Shown: in pieces, positions 29,586 to 39,664 of the stretch
How the letters are laid out: the number at the start of each line of letters is the position of its first letter
How positions within the stretch are numbered: position 1 is the stretch's first letter
NCBI RefSeq assembly: GCF_026212465.1
Contig: NC_080048.1
Span: 30,459,257 to 30,523,256 of the forward strand
Length of the DNA: 64,000 nucleotides
Source of the DNA: Amaranthus tricolor
Lineage: Eukaryota; Streptophyta; Magnoliopsida; Caryophyllales; Amaranthaceae
Direction of reading: 5' to 3'
Notes under the pieces: model-generated
Databases searched by the model: none
The model's input: only the letters and a program-made list of their open reading frames with translations
What the model was told of the DNA's origin: nothing
Translations under genes and position numbers: made by a program

Positions 29586-30489
29586 TGATTTATGCACTTT
29601 GTACTATATTTTTATGCTCCCTTCCCTTGCATTTTATGGCATTTTGATGTGTGATTTTGCATTTTCTATGTGGTTTTACGCTTGGTTGGAGTTTTGTGTG
29701 TCTTTGATTATTTCAGGCCATTTTACTCCACTCTTGTATTGGAAGCGGATCACTCCTGAGCATTATAATGCGTACTTTGAGATTTGGCAGAGTTCGAGAC
29801 CGCACTACGGCACTTTTGTGAGCTCACGGGTCCATTCGGATATGCTTTTAGTCCCGTTGGGTCTCGTTTGTACTTTTGCCGCGTTCTAATGAAGAAACGT
29901 AAGCACAAGATGATGGGCCAGGGCAGGTGTTTTCATACCCGGACGATTTCAAGTAAAAAAAACTAGAATGCAAGCCTCAAAGCCCAAGACCCGGTCGGGT
30001 ATACTCTAATCCCGGTCGGGTCTGTCATTAATCATTTGCAAAACTCTCAGCACACGGACCCGGTCCGGTCTTGCCTAAACTCGGTCGGGTCCTGCAATTT
30101 CTGCTCTCTGGAAAACTCTCAGCACACGGACCCGGTCCGGTCTTCTAGAAACCCGGTCCGGTCTTGCTGAAACCCAGTCCGGTCCTGCTTTAATAACTGT
30201 TTTTCCGCACGGTTTTTATAAAATGATGAGGAATGTAACCAAAAAAGGGGGTTAACATTTTCTCTGCTTTTTAGATACAATTAATTCTTCATTTTTGGGG
30301 AGAAAGAAACTTTGAACTTTCAATTACTTTCGTTCGCCATTTGGTATTCGATTTCAAGTATTATTTCTTTATCCTTTTCTTGTTATTACTTTCAATCATG
30401 TTTTCTTTAATTAATTCTTGTTTTGTTGCAATTGATATGTGTGAGTAGTTTCTTAATCTAGGGTTAGATGGAACCCTAGCCATGATGTT
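29586..30489 (+). repeat. Ty3-type LTR fragment, left part
   Basis: It begins TGATTTATGCACTTTG inside the env-like relic. The sequence resembles the solo LTR at 43660-45531 in organisation (GATTTTGCATTT...TTTTACGCTTGG, then a GC-rich repeat island, then a TTAATTCTT-rich leader). Its GC island at 29983-30195 contains repeated CCCGGTCCGGTCTT and an AAAACTCTCAGCACACGGACC segment occurring twice. It is split by the Sirevirus at 30490 and continues at 41147. Start and clade (Athila/Tat-like) are inferred. Confidence 0.65.
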
Positions 30490-31966
30490 TGTTGATTCAA
30501 TTAGGAACGGGAACAGCAACAAGAGGGGGGGTGAATTGTTGTTGTTGCAAGTTTAAGCGATTGTGCCCTGTTTTTGCGGAATTATTCAAAATAAATAAAG
30601 CTTAAACTAAGAGCTAAATAATAAGAGAGACACACGATTTTACGTGGAAACCTTTTGGGCCTAAACAAAAGGAAAAACCACGACCACTTGGGTTTTCTAA
30701 CAACTTCACTATGTTTAAGGCAACTAGTTACAATTACAATAAACACCTTACTTCACTCGAAGCGAAACAACTAGGCCAACTCTTCACTCTCTAATTGCTT
30801 TACTCAAAGCAACAAACTTAGCTTTACAATAAGCTAATCCTCTCTAGCTTCACTAAAAGCTATCTAACTTCCCCCTTAGACTCACTCGAGTCTAATTACA
30901 TAAACTCTCAAAATCCCTTACAAAAATGATAGAAATTCTCTAAAATAAATCAAAGAGTTGCACAAGTAAATATTATGAATTAATTGGCAATTTAAAAGCA
31001 CAAAATATTACTTGTAGAATTTCAAAATCAAACGCACAAAAATTATTTTTCTCTTAAAGCATGCGTTAATTCTCCATTTAAAAAACCGAGCTAGTTAGCT
31101 TATTTATAATAAAATAAATTTCTAAAAATAGAAAAATATTCCAACCCATTATCCTTAGTCATGGATCAATGAATGATGCTGAATGAATCACAAAACGGTT
31201 AATACTTCAGCCTTTGAATAAATCAAACAAACGGTTAAGGCAATCAGTAACCGCTATTTCCTGATAACCGCTGTTCCCTGATAACCGCTGTTCCCTAAAG
31301 TAGCAGTTTTTTCAGTAGTAATTCCTGTTCCCCAAATTAATGGCTGGAACTTCATGCTATATTTAGAAAACGGTTTAGTAAAACGGTTATCTTTTGACTA
31401 ATTCTAAAAACGGTTATCTTTTGACTAATTCTTAGAAAATGGTTATTTTTACTATTTTTAGGAAAAGATTATTTTTATTATATTTCAGAAAATCCAAAAA
31501 TAATTAAGACCTAACTGCTGTTCCTACTTTTTAGTAGATCCAAGTTTATCTCCTAAAAATAAGGAATTAATCTTGAAACCACCACGTAAGGAATTTTAGA
31601 AATTCTTTTTGCCAATTAACTTTAATAAACTAATGCAACCAATTAATTTAAATACATTAACTAAAAAATAAAAGATAGAATTTATTAGCTAACGTAAATT
31701 GACTTCAGTTTGGGAACACTGCGCTGTCTCCAAATTCTAACTTGCTAGAACATCAAACCTGGGAACAGTAGACTCCCTGTCTCCATTTTACATCCCACGT
31801 GATATACTCTTCTAGCATCTCTTGAAACCTTTTGACATGTATATTCCCATGAACTAAGCCATAGGTACTATCAACGATCACAATTAATCGGATATCGACC
31901 TGCACAAAATCTCTAAACACATATTTGCTAAAGTGTAGTCATCATCAAAACTCAAGAGGTCCAACA
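30490..31966 (-). repeat. 3' LTR of the minus-strand Sirevirus
   Basis: 1477 bp, TGTTGGACC...TCAACA in element orientation. It contains several CTGTTCCC/GGGAACAG copies and a TTTATAATAAA TATA-like site (near 31100-31115 on the plus strand). The TSD is at its left edge. Confidence 0.96.
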
Positions 31967-31980
31967 AATTCCCCCTTTTT
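31967..31980 (-). promoter_or_regulatory. Polypurine tract next to the 3' LTR
   Basis: On the minus strand AAAAAGGGGGAATT directly abuts the LTR. It is the expected primer for plus-strand synthesis. Confidence 0.88.
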
Positions 31981-32321
31981 GATGATGACAAACTTTCAAA
32001 CAAACTTAAAAACAAAATAGAGTAAACCAATGTTGAAGAGTATGTTAGAGATCAAAACAACTCTTCTTAACTAAATGTCATGAAACAAGTTACTCTAGAA
32101 ATAATCAAAACAACAACTTTATATTATTTCAGCATAAATTATCCTTAACTCAATAGAAAACCTAGTTTCAATATCAATGAGCAACAACTAACAGCTTAGC
32201 AACACAAACATCCGAAACCAAACATCAGAAACCAAACCAGCACTTTAATCCATAAGAAAAACAAAATAGATTTAACTAGATCTCAAACATGCTCAAGCAT
32301 TATTTAAGTTTGTGCCAAATA

Positions 32322-32332
32322 TTCCCCCTTTT
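32322..32332 (-). promoter_or_regulatory. Second internal PPT-like tract
   Basis: On the minus strand AAAAGGGGGAA, about 345 bp from the LTR-adjacent tract and nearly the same sequence. Repeated PPTs near the 3' LTR are a described feature of Sireviruses. Confidence 0.7.
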
Positions 32333-32609
32333 GACATCAATCAAAAAGAAGATAAGCAATCAAACCACAGCACTAAACATATAGTTATAGTCAAAGAGAG
32401 AATAAGGATGCACAAATTAAAAAGCAATAACAATGAATGCAAGCATGATAAGCAATGACTAATCAAACCTAACAGTTAGTAGCATATGTAAAAAGGTTTA
32501 ACAAAGTTAACAATGTTTAAGAGGTGTACCCCAGCTGGTACCAAAAGATAAAGAAATTGTTTGGTGACAGAGATAGTAGCAATGAAACATAAAAGATATT
32601 AAAGGAGAA

Positions 32610-34127
32610 CTAGGAAGCAGTAGCATCTTCATCAATATATTCTGTTTCCACCTCCACTGTGTCCAATTTAGCACCAAGACGAGCCTCCATTTGAGTCATC
32701 TGGTCAGCTAATGAGGCTAAGGAAACACGAATTTCATCTTGAAATTTGAAGAAGCGATCCTGCAAATCATCAAGCTTAAGGAGAATAGAGTATAAAGGAG
32801 CAGTAGGAATGGTTGTCTGATCAAAGCTTTGTTTTTGAAAAGGTTGAACAGGTGGTGGTGATCTTGGTGTTGGTGATGGTGGTGGTGATGGGAAATGATG
32901 GGATGGTGGAGTGGTTGGCTTTGGTGAGGGAAAATGACTGGGTTCAGCCCTAGAGTCATCATCAAGAGTAACTTCAGGTCCCATCCCCTGTTCTTCTTCC
33001 TCCTTATCAGAAAGAACAACCTCCTGTTCCTTAACTCCAGCTCCTTCTTTCTCCTGTTCCTCCTTCTCCACTTCTTCCTCTTCTTCCTGTTCCTCCTTCT
33101 CCACTTCTTCCTCTTCTTCCTGTTCCTCCTTTTCCTTCCCCTCTTCCTCATCATCAGAATCAATTTCAACCTGTTCCACAGCATTTTCAAGGATCCCTTC
33201 CTCATTTAATTTAAGGCGCAAATTACTCAAACATTTTGCACCTATCATGTTACTGGGACCCATAGGAAAACTATATTCTCCAAGTGGAACACCAAATTTT
33301 GAGAAAATCCAGGACAACAAACCACCATAGCCTACCATACATCTTTTGGCTATACAATCATTTAAATGCGAAATCATCAAGGAAGGAAAATTAATCTTTA
33401 TATTGTTCACCATACAGTAAATCAAAGTGGCATCTCGAAGACTTACCTCACTACGTTTTGAATTTCGTGGCAAGATAAACCTTCGAGCAATGTTGTACAG
33501 TAACTTGTGAAAGGGGGACAAAACATTGTGACTCACTTTACCTCTCTTTTGCCTAACGCCTAAACATCTCCAAACATCCTTTTCATCTATTCCAGAAAAC
33601 GCAATTTTAGACCCAACGTAGTAAACATCAAAACCAGTGGCTGGCACTCCTAGCCACTCTCCTAACGTCAAACTATCAAATTCAATTTCAATTTCTTTAA
33701 TTGAACTAGAACAAACTCCATCATGAATAGAAAAATTAGAGATGAACTCACGCATAATTTCTGGGTAAATGGGATTGCAGCAGTAATCGCACATGAGTGA
33801 TTCCCAATGTTGAGTTTGTAGAATTTTGTGAAATTGAGGAAAGTTTGTAGTCTCATACCACTCTTTGTCGAGGCCAAAGCCAACTGACATTTCTTTAGAT
33901 AGTTCCTCAGCATTCAAGTAGTGGGTTACCTTGATTTTCTTGACAGAACGTGTTAGAGGTGTCTTGGGTCCTCTTGTTCTCTTACGGCCTGCATGTGTTT
34001 CCGGAGAGATGGGGGTTCCCTCCTGTTCTTTTGATGAAGACTCAGGCTTAGGAGTGTGAGAAGGTGGGTAGATGACTTGAAGAGGTACAGGTTGCTTCAT
34101 TTTAGGATTCTGATTCTTGGTCTTCAT
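32610..34127 (-). CDS. Sirevirus env-like protein, intact 505 aa
   Basis: The ORF sits between RNase H and the 3' LTR, the position of the env-like gene in Sireviruses such as SIRE1. The N-terminus (1-65) is basic and Pro/Ser-rich with RKRTRGPK and KKIKV stretches like nuclear signals. Residues about 70-340 form a globular part: EELSKEMSVGFGLDKEW, FISNFSIHDGVCSS, FDSLTLGEWLGVPATGFDVY, LLSWIFSKFGVPLGEY. It resembles the plant-transposon protein domain often found in such ORFs. Next are an acidic Glu-rich repeat (EEQEEEEEVEK, 11-aa unit), a Pro/Ser-rich stretch and a C-terminal amphipathic helix (LLKLDDLQDRFFKFQDEIRVSLASL) that could be a coiled coil. No clear signal peptide or strong membrane helix is seen, so an envelope role is unproven. 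The lack of stops suggests recent selection or youth. Confidence 0.85.
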   Translation of the reverse strand: MKTKNQNPKMKQPVPLQVIYPPSHTPKPESSSKEQEGTPISPETHAGRKRTRGPKTPLTRSVKKIKVTHYLNAEELSKEMSVGFGLDKEWYETTNFPQFHKILQTQHWESLMCDYCCNPIYPEIMREFISNFSIHDGVCSSSIKEIEIEFDSLTLGEWLGVPATGFDVYYVGSKIAFSGIDEKDVWRCLGVRQKRGKVSHNVLSPFHKLLYNIARRFILPRNSKRSEVSLRDATLIYCMVNNIKINFPSLMISHLNDCIAKRCMVGYGGLLSWIFSKFGVPLGEYSFPMGPSNMIGAKCLSNLRLKLNEEGILENAVEQVEIDSDDEEEGKEKEEQEEEEEVEKEEQEEEEEVEKEEQEKEGAGVKEQEVVLSDKEEEEQGMGPEVTLDDDSRAEPSHFPSPKPTTPPSHHFPSPPPSPTPRSPPPVQPFQKQSFDQTTIPTAPLYSILLKLDDLQDRFFKFQDEIRVSLASLADQMTQMEARLGAKLDTVEVETEYIDEDATAS

Positions 34128-34564
34128 GGATGTTTTGAGAGAGAAAAGAAAGAGTAATGGAGAGAATGACGGTTTAGGGTTGAGTGAAAGGGAAAGGGTA
34201 ATGATTATGAAGTGAAAGATGTAACGTGAGGGAGTAAATATACTGGGTATGAAATGACGTTGTGAAAGTGGAACAAGACGAGTGAAGGATGATGATGATT
34301 CAACTCCTACTTCCTTAAAAAAATTGCTGGGAAAAAATGTGTTTTTTTTTTTTTTTTTAATATATATAATAAGAAAATGATAATATTATGCTACTACCGT
34401 TTGATCAAAATAATCATGCAATCATAAGAACATTCAAAGTATATACCTTTAAAAAATGCGTACCTGATCCTTTCGATAATTGATCTTTCAATCAAGTTTA
34501 TTGTGGTTGATTGATCATTTTCAATTTTTATTTTTGTCTCTAAGAATCATATATGACACTTCCT

Positions 34565-37500
34565 TTAATGCAGCTTGATCATGCCAAGTTCCAATCTCAT
34601 TTTCTCATGCTGTTCCCTTGGAAGCGGTTTGGTCATGATATCTGCTATTTGCTCGTTAGTGTTTACATGCTTAACAATAATATTTTTATTTTCAACATTA
34701 TCCTTAAGAAAATGATGCCTAATATGGATGTGCTTTACTCGTGAGTGATGCACTGGATCTTTGGATATGCATATGGCACTGGTATTATCGCAATAAATAG
34801 GAACACATGCATACTTAATACCAAAGTCTCTTAGCTGCTGCTTTATCCATATCATTTGGGAACAGCAAGCTGCTGCTGCTACGTACTCAGCTTCAGCAGT
34901 TGATAATGCAATAGTGTTTTGTTTCTTGGAACTCCACGAAACTAAACATGAGCCAAGAAATTGTACCATACCTGACGTGCTTTTTCTATTAACAAGATCT
35001 CCTGCATAATCTGCATCACTAAAGCCTTTCAAATCAAAGACATCACTTTTAGGATAAAATAATGATAAATCATCTGTTCCCTTTAGATATCTCAAAATAC
35101 GTTTCACTGCAGTTAGATGTGATTCTTTAGGGTTAGATTGAAATCTCGCACATAGACCAACACTAAATGCAATATCGGGTCTACTAGCAGTTAGATATAA
35201 TAAAGATCCAATCATGCCTCTATACATAGTTTGGTCAATATTTGTTCCATTTGTATCTTCATCTAATCTTACATTAGTAGCCATGGGTGTATGGTTAGTT
35301 TTAGCGTTATTCAAGCCATATTTCTTAAGAAGTTCTTTTATATATTTTTGTTGATGAATAAAGATACCATTAGCAGTTTGTTTAATTTGCAAACCAAGAA
35401 AGAAATTTAATTCTCCCATCATGCTCATTTCAAATTCAGTGCTCATAAGGTTAGCAAATTCTTTACATAGCAATTCATTTGTGGCACCAAAAATAATATC
35501 ATCAACATATATTTGAACAACTAATATATTGGAACCTTTATTCTTAAAGAATAAGGTTTTATCAATTTTACCTCTAACAAAGTTATTTTGAATCAAAAAT
35601 TTTGATAGTCTTTCATACCATTGCCTAGGAGCTTGTTTCAACCCATAAAGAGCTTTATCAAGCTTATAGACATGATCAAGACATGAGGTATTCTCAAAGC
35701 CAGGCGGTTGTTCAACAAAAACTTCTTCATCAAGAAACTATTCAAGAAAGCACATTTCACATCCATTTGATATAATTTAAAGTTCATAAATGCAGCAAAA
35801 GAAATTAAAATTCTAATAGCTTCTAACCTTGCTACTGGAGCAAATGTCTCAGTATAATCAATGCCTTCTTGTTGATTGTACCCTTTGACCACTAGCCTTG
35901 CTTTGTTTCTTACAATTATTCCATGCTCATCTAATTTGTTCCGAAATACCCATTTCAAACCAATTACCTTCTTGTGTTTTGGTTTGGGTTCTAAATGCCA
36001 TACTTTGTTCCTTTCAAATTCGTTCAATTCATCTTGCATGGCTATGACCCATTCCGAATCCTTTAGAGCTTCTTCGTGATTTTTGGGTTCAAGTGATGAT
36101 AGGAACGCAAAATGTGCACAAAAATTTCTCATTTGAGATCGAGTTTGTGTTCCTTTATTCAAATCACTTATAATCAAATCAAGAGGATGGTATTTTTGAT
36201 ATCTCCAAGGTTTTGGCACAAAATCTCTTGTGGGAACAGTAGCATGTTCTGGTTCATCAGCTTGATTAACATTCTGTTCAGCTACTGGATTGTTCTGCTC
36301 ATCTGTGGGAACAGCTGGATTGGGAACAGTCTGCTGTTCCTGATGTTCTGGCAGTTCCTGAACTTGATCAGTACTTTCTGCTTTTGCTGGAACCGGCTGT
36401 TCACCAGCTGTTTCTTGATCATGCACTTTCAATTCTTCATTATCTTCCTCTAGATTTGCAAGACCTATCTTAAAATTATTTGTATCCTGTTCACTTGACA
36501 AAAAGTTAGTTTCATCGAAAATTATGTGAACGGATTCTTCCACACCCATTGTTCTTTTGTTATAGACTCTATATGCCTTACTTTGAGATGAGTAGCCAAG
36601 AAATACTGCTTCATCACTTCTTTCATCAAATTTACCTATATTCCGTTTTCCATTAACATGTACAAAACATTTGGATCCAAACACACGAAAATAGGCAATA
36701 TTTGGTTTAACACCTTTAAACAGTTCATAGGGTGTCTTAGAAGTGATTGGTCTTATCAATACTCTATTTAAAATATAACATGCAGTATTAACAGCCTCGG
36801 CCCAAAAATTTCTAGGTAAACCACTAGCAATCAACATAGTCCTAGCCATTTCTTCTAAAGTTCTATTTTTCCTTTCTACTACACCATTTTGTTGTGGTGT
36901 TCTAGGGGCGGAAAAATTGTGACTTATTCCATGTTCATTGCAATAACTCATAAAGCTTGAATTTTCAAATTCTTTACCATGATCTGACCTTATGTGAACA
37001 ATTTGATTATTGGTAGATTTTTGTATTTTGTTAGCGAAAGAGACAAACTCATTAAAGGCTTCATCTTTACTAACTAAAAATAAAGTCCATGTAAATCTAC
37101 TATAATCATCAACAATAACAAACACATATCTCTTGCCACTACGGCTTTGTATTCTCATAGGTCCACACAAATCCATGTGTAATAATTCAAGCGTTTTTGA
37201 GGTGGTCACAACATTCTTTGGTTTAAAAGATGACCTTACTTGTTTTCCTTTGGCACAAGGATCACATATTTCATCCTTAAGGAATTTTATAGATGGTAGT
37301 CCTCTAACTAGGTCTTTAGATCTTAATGTATTAATCAATGAATAACTAGCATGACCTAGACGCTTATGCCAAAGAAGTGGGTCGTCTTCTATAACACTTA
37401 GACACGTTAGACTGTTTCTGGGAACAGTGTCCAGGTCCACCACATAGGTGTTCCCTTTTCTGATTCCCTCAAGAATGGTGTCTCCTGTGTCATTCCTAGA

Positions 37501-37782
37501 AATAATGCACTTTTCAGAAGTAAAGTTTACAGAGTTACCCTTATCACAAAATTGAGAAATGCTGAGTAAGTTGTGTTTCAAATTCTCGACTAAAAATACA
37601 TTATCAATGGCGTGGGAACATGACCTTCCAACCTTTCCTTTGGCGATTATCTCACCCTTCATATTGTCACCGAAGGTTACTGTTCCCCCATCATAGGCTT
37701 CAAGTGAGAGAAATTTAGATTTGTCACCCGTCATATGCTTGGAACACCCACTGTCGAGATACCATGAGCTGTTCCCCCTCAC
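34565..37782 (-). pseudogene. Sirevirus pol (protease, integrase, RT, RNase H), one frameshift
   Basis: 37782-35638 holds [16 protein letters not shown] (protease D-S-G), the integrase zinc finger (WHKRLGHAS...CDPCAKGK), its catalytic residues ([29 protein letters not shown]), and RT up to [10 protein letters not shown] one-base loss near 35740 then shifts the frame. 35641-34565 continues with [11 protein letters not shown], the catalytic [10 protein letters not shown], and RNase H ([38 protein letters not shown]). Copy A at 27340-27400 has the uninterrupted frame at the same site, which locates the loss. Everything else looks intact. Confidence 0.95.
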
Positions 37783-37799
37783 TTGGACCTGTAAGATAA

Positions 37800-38150
37800 T
37801 TAATTGTTAATTATAGGAACCCAGACTTTCTTGGGTTCCTTGTCGATCTTACATGAATCATATTTATCAGTTTGAATGTTATCAACATAGTTTCTGTTAG
37901 AGACAGTATACTGTTCCCTTTTGGTGCACTGTTCCTTCAGATGGCCAGCTTTTCCACAGAAGGTACAGTACCTGTCTCTAGGAAGATCAACGTAAGCTTT
38001 CTTACTTTTGTTATTCTTAAAATATTTTAGGCCTTGTGATTTCTTACTTTTAGCATCTAGAATCCATTTGGGAGTTATTTTGATTTTCCCTTTTTCTCTT
38101 GAATTTAATACAAGATTGTTATTGTTGTTACGGTTGGATTCCGAATTCAT
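37800..38150 (-). CDS. Sirevirus gag C-terminal segment with second zinc knuckle
   Basis: 116 aa, same frame as gag and separated from it by a TGA (38187-38189) and 12 codons. It carries [14 protein letters not shown] (CX2CX4HX4C). Two zinc knuckles, the second just before protease, are usual for Sireviruses. It ends WVPIINN with a stop, and protease begins in another frame about 10 codons on. The stop and the shift may be mutations; recoding is an alternative. Confidence 0.8.
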   Translation of the reverse strand: MNSESNRNNNNNLVLNSREKGKIKITPKWILDAKSKKSQGLKYFKNNKSKKAYVDLPRDRYCTFCGKAGHLKEQCTKREQYTVSNRNYVDNIQTDKYDSCKIDKEPKKVWVPIINN

Positions 38151-38186
38151 TTTTAAATATTGAAAATCATTGCATAAATCTTTGGT

Positions 38187-39596
38187 TCATGCATCTATCA
38201 ATTCCTCATTTAAGCCTAATAATTTGTATTGCGATAGCTCAATGTTAAGAATAACATTTTCCTTCTTAAGTCTCTCCATATTTTCCTTTAGGATTATATT
38301 TTGGTCCAACAAACCGAAAAATCTGTTTTGGACATCATGTCTAAAGGTGTTTATGTATGAGACATGGTCTTTGCTTACCTTAAGTTCCTTTTCTAACTTG
38401 AGACACTTATCATTGCAATTTTCAAGTTTAACTTGTGCCTCTTTTAACAACTCTTTTAATTCATTTTTACTTGGATTGAATGAATGGTCAGAAAATGAAT
38501 TAGAAATATTTACCTGCTTCTCCTTGCCTTTATGTGTAGCCATGAGACATAGGTTAGCTGTCTCCTCTTCTTCGGGAACAATAGTTTCATTCTCACTTTC
38601 AGTTTCTCCCCATGCAGCAATCATGGCCTTACGAAAGTCATTCTTGTTAAAATTTTCTTTGTTCAACGGTCTTCTTGAATCTCTTGTCTTTCCCTTGCCC
38701 TTTTCATTCTTCCATGTTGGGCAATCCTTGATGAAGTGTTCGGTACTTCCACATTTGTGGCATTCAAGATTTTTTGTTCTTCTTTCTTTGTTGTTTCTTT
38801 GATTTGCATACATGCTGTTCCTGAAGAACTTCTTGAATTTTCGTACCAACAAAGCAGCCTCTTCTTCATCACATTCTGATTCGTCCTGTTCCCCCGCTGC
38901 CAGAGCCAGTCCCTTGTTCCTGGAACTGTCTGCTGTTCCCAAATGCAATTCATGCGTCATTAGGGAACCAGCCAGCTCCTCTAGATTGAACTTAGTAAAA
39001 TCTTTGGACTCTTGTATAGCAGTAACCTTGGCCCTCCAGCGCTCATCTTGAGGAAGGCTCCTAAGAATCTTCCTTACTTGTTCATCAGTGGGAATTATTC
39101 TTCCAAGAGAGACAAGCTCATTTGTTATGTTGGTGAACCTAGTGAACATCTCTTGGATACTTTCTCTTGGCTCCATAACAAATCTCTCGTATTTAGACAT
39201 TAACAAATCAATTTTGGACCGTTTTACTTCACTTGTTCCCTCATGGGTAACAGCAAGCAGGTCCCAAATTTGCTTAGCGGATTTGCACCCCATAATTCTA
39301 TTATGCTCGTTTGGTCCAAGACCACAATGAAGTAATTTTATAGCAAGAGCATTTAATTCCATTTTCTGAAAATCTTCTTTTTCATATTCGGTTATAGGTT
39401 TGGGAACAATTTCATTGTTGGAGTTAGTAGTGGTTACCTCAAAATCTTCGATTTCTATGACTCTCCAAACTTGATAATTTTCCGCTTTGATGAAGATCTC
39501 CATCCTATTCTTCCAGTATGTATAGAATTTTCCATCGAACATTGGCGGTCTTTGAGTTGAATACCCTTCTTCCATTCGCTCGTTCATAATTGACAT
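38187..39596 (-). CDS. Sirevirus gag, 469 aa
   Basis: The start MSIMNERMEEG lies about 55 nt after the PBS. Residues 20-230 form the Copia-type gag domain (YWKNRMEIFIKAENYQVWRVIE, AKQIWDLLAVTHEGTSEVKRS, YERFVMEPRESIQEMFTRF). The zinc knuckle CHKCGSTEHFIKDC spans residues 279-292. Residues about 380-455 are heptad-like (LKEAQVKLENCNDKCLKLEKE; LKENMERLKKENVILNIEL), a likely coiled coil. It forms the virus-like particle and binds the genomic RNA. The same start and blocks are seen in copy A, which supports the start choice. Confidence 0.95.
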   Translation of the reverse strand: MSIMNERMEEGYSTQRPPMFDGKFYTYWKNRMEIFIKAENYQVWRVIEIEDFEVTTTNSNNEIVPKPITEYEKEDFQKMELNALAIKLLHCGLGPNEHNRIMGCKSAKQIWDLLAVTHEGTSEVKRSKIDLLMSKYERFVMEPRESIQEMFTRFTNITNELVSLGRIIPTDEQVRKILRSLPQDERWRAKVTAIQESKDFTKFNLEELAGSLMTHELHLGTADSSRNKGLALAAGEQDESECDEEEAALLVRKFKKFFRNSMYANQRNNKERRTKNLECHKCGSTEHFIKDCPTWKNEKGKGKTRDSRRPLNKENFNKNDFRKAMIAAWGETESENETIVPEEEETANLCLMATHKGKEKQVNISNSFSDHSFNPSKNELKELLKEAQVKLENCNDKCLKLEKELKVSKDHVSYINTFRHDVQNRFFGLLDQNIILKENMERLKKENVILNIELSQYKLLGLNEELIDA

Positions 39597-39650
39597 TTTT
39601 CGGGAACACCAGAATCTGCCCTCAGGGTTTCCTGATCTTCTGGGAACAGG

Positions 39651-39662
39651 GCTCTGATACCA
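39651..39662 (-). promoter_or_regulatory. Primer binding site of the minus-strand Sirevirus
   Basis: On the minus strand TGGTATCAGAGC, a perfect match to the tRNA-iMet 3'-end complement, two bases from the 5' LTR. Confidence 0.93.
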
Positions 39663-39664
39663 AT

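Noticed and set aside
29554..29889. 111-codon hydrophobic ORF at the start of the split Ty3 LTR
   Set aside because: It begins in another frame of the env-like relic and runs across the LTR border. No motif.
32717..33209. Basic (-) and Leu/Phe-rich (+) ORFs over the acidic arm of the env-like ORF
   Set aside because: They are frame shadows of the GAA/GAG repeat. The 32610-34127 frame has family blocks.
38170..39330. Plus-strand ORFs across Sirevirus gag (38170-38802, 38812-39330)
   Set aside because: They are antisense to the conserved gag domain.
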